A stretch of DNA of 6,210 nucleotides, taken from contig JAICTU010000511.1 of the NCBI GenBank assembly GCA_025936205.1, forward strand, positions 1-6,210. Direction: 5' to 3'. Source of the stretch: Polyangiaceae bacterium. GTDB lineage: Bacteria > Myxococcota > Polyangia > Polyangiales > Polyangiaceae. The translations under genes and the position numbers were made by a program. Numbering within the stretch: the first letter of the stretch is position 1; the number at the start of each line of letters is the position of its first letter. The notes below the pieces were generated by a model. It saw only the letters and a list, made by a program, of their open reading frames with translations. It was not told the DNA's origin and did no database searches. Positions 5,973 to 6,210 of the stretch are shown here, one piece after another.

Positions 5973-6210
5973 CTGACGGAGAGCGCCAGCACACGCGACA
6001 AGACGCTATGGGAGGCCTTGATCGACTTCCTGCGCGAAAGCGGCAGCGTCTCGCGCGAGCGCATCTTCGAGCGCTTTCGCTTCGACGGCGATGAGGCCGT
6101 CGCGGCGGTGCTGCGCGATCTGGTGGCGAGCGGCATCGCTTACTCCACAGGTCGGGGTGAGCAGGCGCTGTACGGCCTCACCTCCGCTTCCGATCGCGCC
6201 CAGCTGATCC
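5973..6210 (+). CDS. Winged-helix-like protein, N-terminal part; start unresolved, runs off the right edge
   Basis: The frame from 5973 encodes 79 residues to the window end with strong coding bias. Predicted elements are helix 1 (TLWEALIDFLRES, 11-23), helix 2 (SRERIFERF, 27-35), a recognition-type helix (DGDEAVAAVLRDLVASG, 38-54) and a wing-like beta hairpin (IAYSTGRGEQALYGLTS, 55-71). This order fits a winged helix-turn-helix, so a DNA-binding or regulatory role is likely but inferred. The rest of the protein is outside the window. The frame is closed upstream by TAG 5865-5867 and contains no ATG, GTG or TTG before the domain; only CTG 5973 is available, without a Shine-Dalgarno site at a proper distance. 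CTG overlaps the TGA at 5974-5976 of the frame open from GTG 5788, so a CTGA coupled start, a -1 frameshift joining the two, or a sequence error are all possible. Confidence 0.6.
   Translation, partial: MTESASTRDKTLWEALIDFLRESGSVSRERIFERFRFDGDEAVAAVLRDLVASGIAYSTGRGEQALYGLTSASDRAQLI

Larger units (their letters stand above)
5694..6005 (-). other. Unconfirmed Pro-rich lipoprotein-like open frame, no normal start codon
   Basis: A minus-strand frame is open from 6005 down to TAG at 5696-5694, which overlaps the TAA of the convergent cytochrome gene. Its translation contains QALGC (Cys at 5963-5961), a lipobox-like motif, then AEAVSSSDSADLSGP, then a Pro/Gly-rich tail with ISCGPGVPNCPG and repeated PP motifs, ending IDGPG. 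This composition resembles the linkers of secreted lipoproteins. Against it: the frame has no ATG, GTG or TTG before the Cys, the preceding stretch (RLVACAGALRQ) is a poor signal peptide, GC at third positions is only about 72%, and its 5' end overlaps the winged-helix gene. It may be a decayed gene, or chance in GC-rich DNA. Confidence 0.25.

Noticed and set aside
1..6210. CRISPR arrays, transposases, toxin-antitoxin or defence genes, tRNA or rRNA
   Set aside because: No spaced direct repeats of CRISPR type, no recombinase or transposase motif, no effector or toxin motif and no tRNA-like folding were seen on either strand.

Overview
The window reads as chromosomal DNA from a high-GC, Gram-negative bacterium. 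A member of the Myxococcota (Polyangia-like) is the most likely source. This is inferred from the strongly G/C-biased third codon positions, two lipoproteins with Pro/Ala/Asp-rich linkers behind a lipobox, and a cytochrome c plus beta-propeller lipoprotein. No marker gene fixes the taxon.

Layout from left to right. (1) Bases 1-799, minus strand: an LpqC/PHB-depolymerase-like alpha/beta-hydrolase lipoprotein, cut by the left edge just before its expected catalytic histidine. (2) Bases 800-1070: a divergent intergenic region with a 10-bp tandem repeat and an 8+8 inverted repeat that could serve as operator sites. (3) Bases 1071-3158, plus strand: a 695-residue polytopic DUF2079 membrane protein with an extra N-terminal membrane block. 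(4) Bases 3159-3618: a long spacer with no convincing gene, dominated by a 40-base bulged inverted repeat whose core is a 20-bp perfect palindrome. (5) Bases 3619-5697, plus strand: a 692-residue secreted lipoprotein with one CXXCH cytochrome c domain followed by TolB/PD40-like propeller repeats. (6) Bases 5698-5972: a weakly coding spacer with a GC hairpin and an unconfirmed Pro-rich minus-strand open frame whose stop overlaps the stop of the cytochrome gene. (7) Bases 5973-6210, plus strand: the N-terminal part of a winged-helix-like protein that has no ordinary start codon in its frame.

The genes do not form an obvious pathway. Three of the four clear products (esterase, DUF2079 protein, cytochrome-propeller lipoprotein) belong to the cell envelope, but the spacers of 270 and 460 bases argue for separate transcription units. 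I found no CRISPR array, transposase, RNA gene or recognisable defence system. The items most worth checking are the bulged palindrome, the cytochrome-propeller lipoprotein and the unresolved start of the winged-helix gene.
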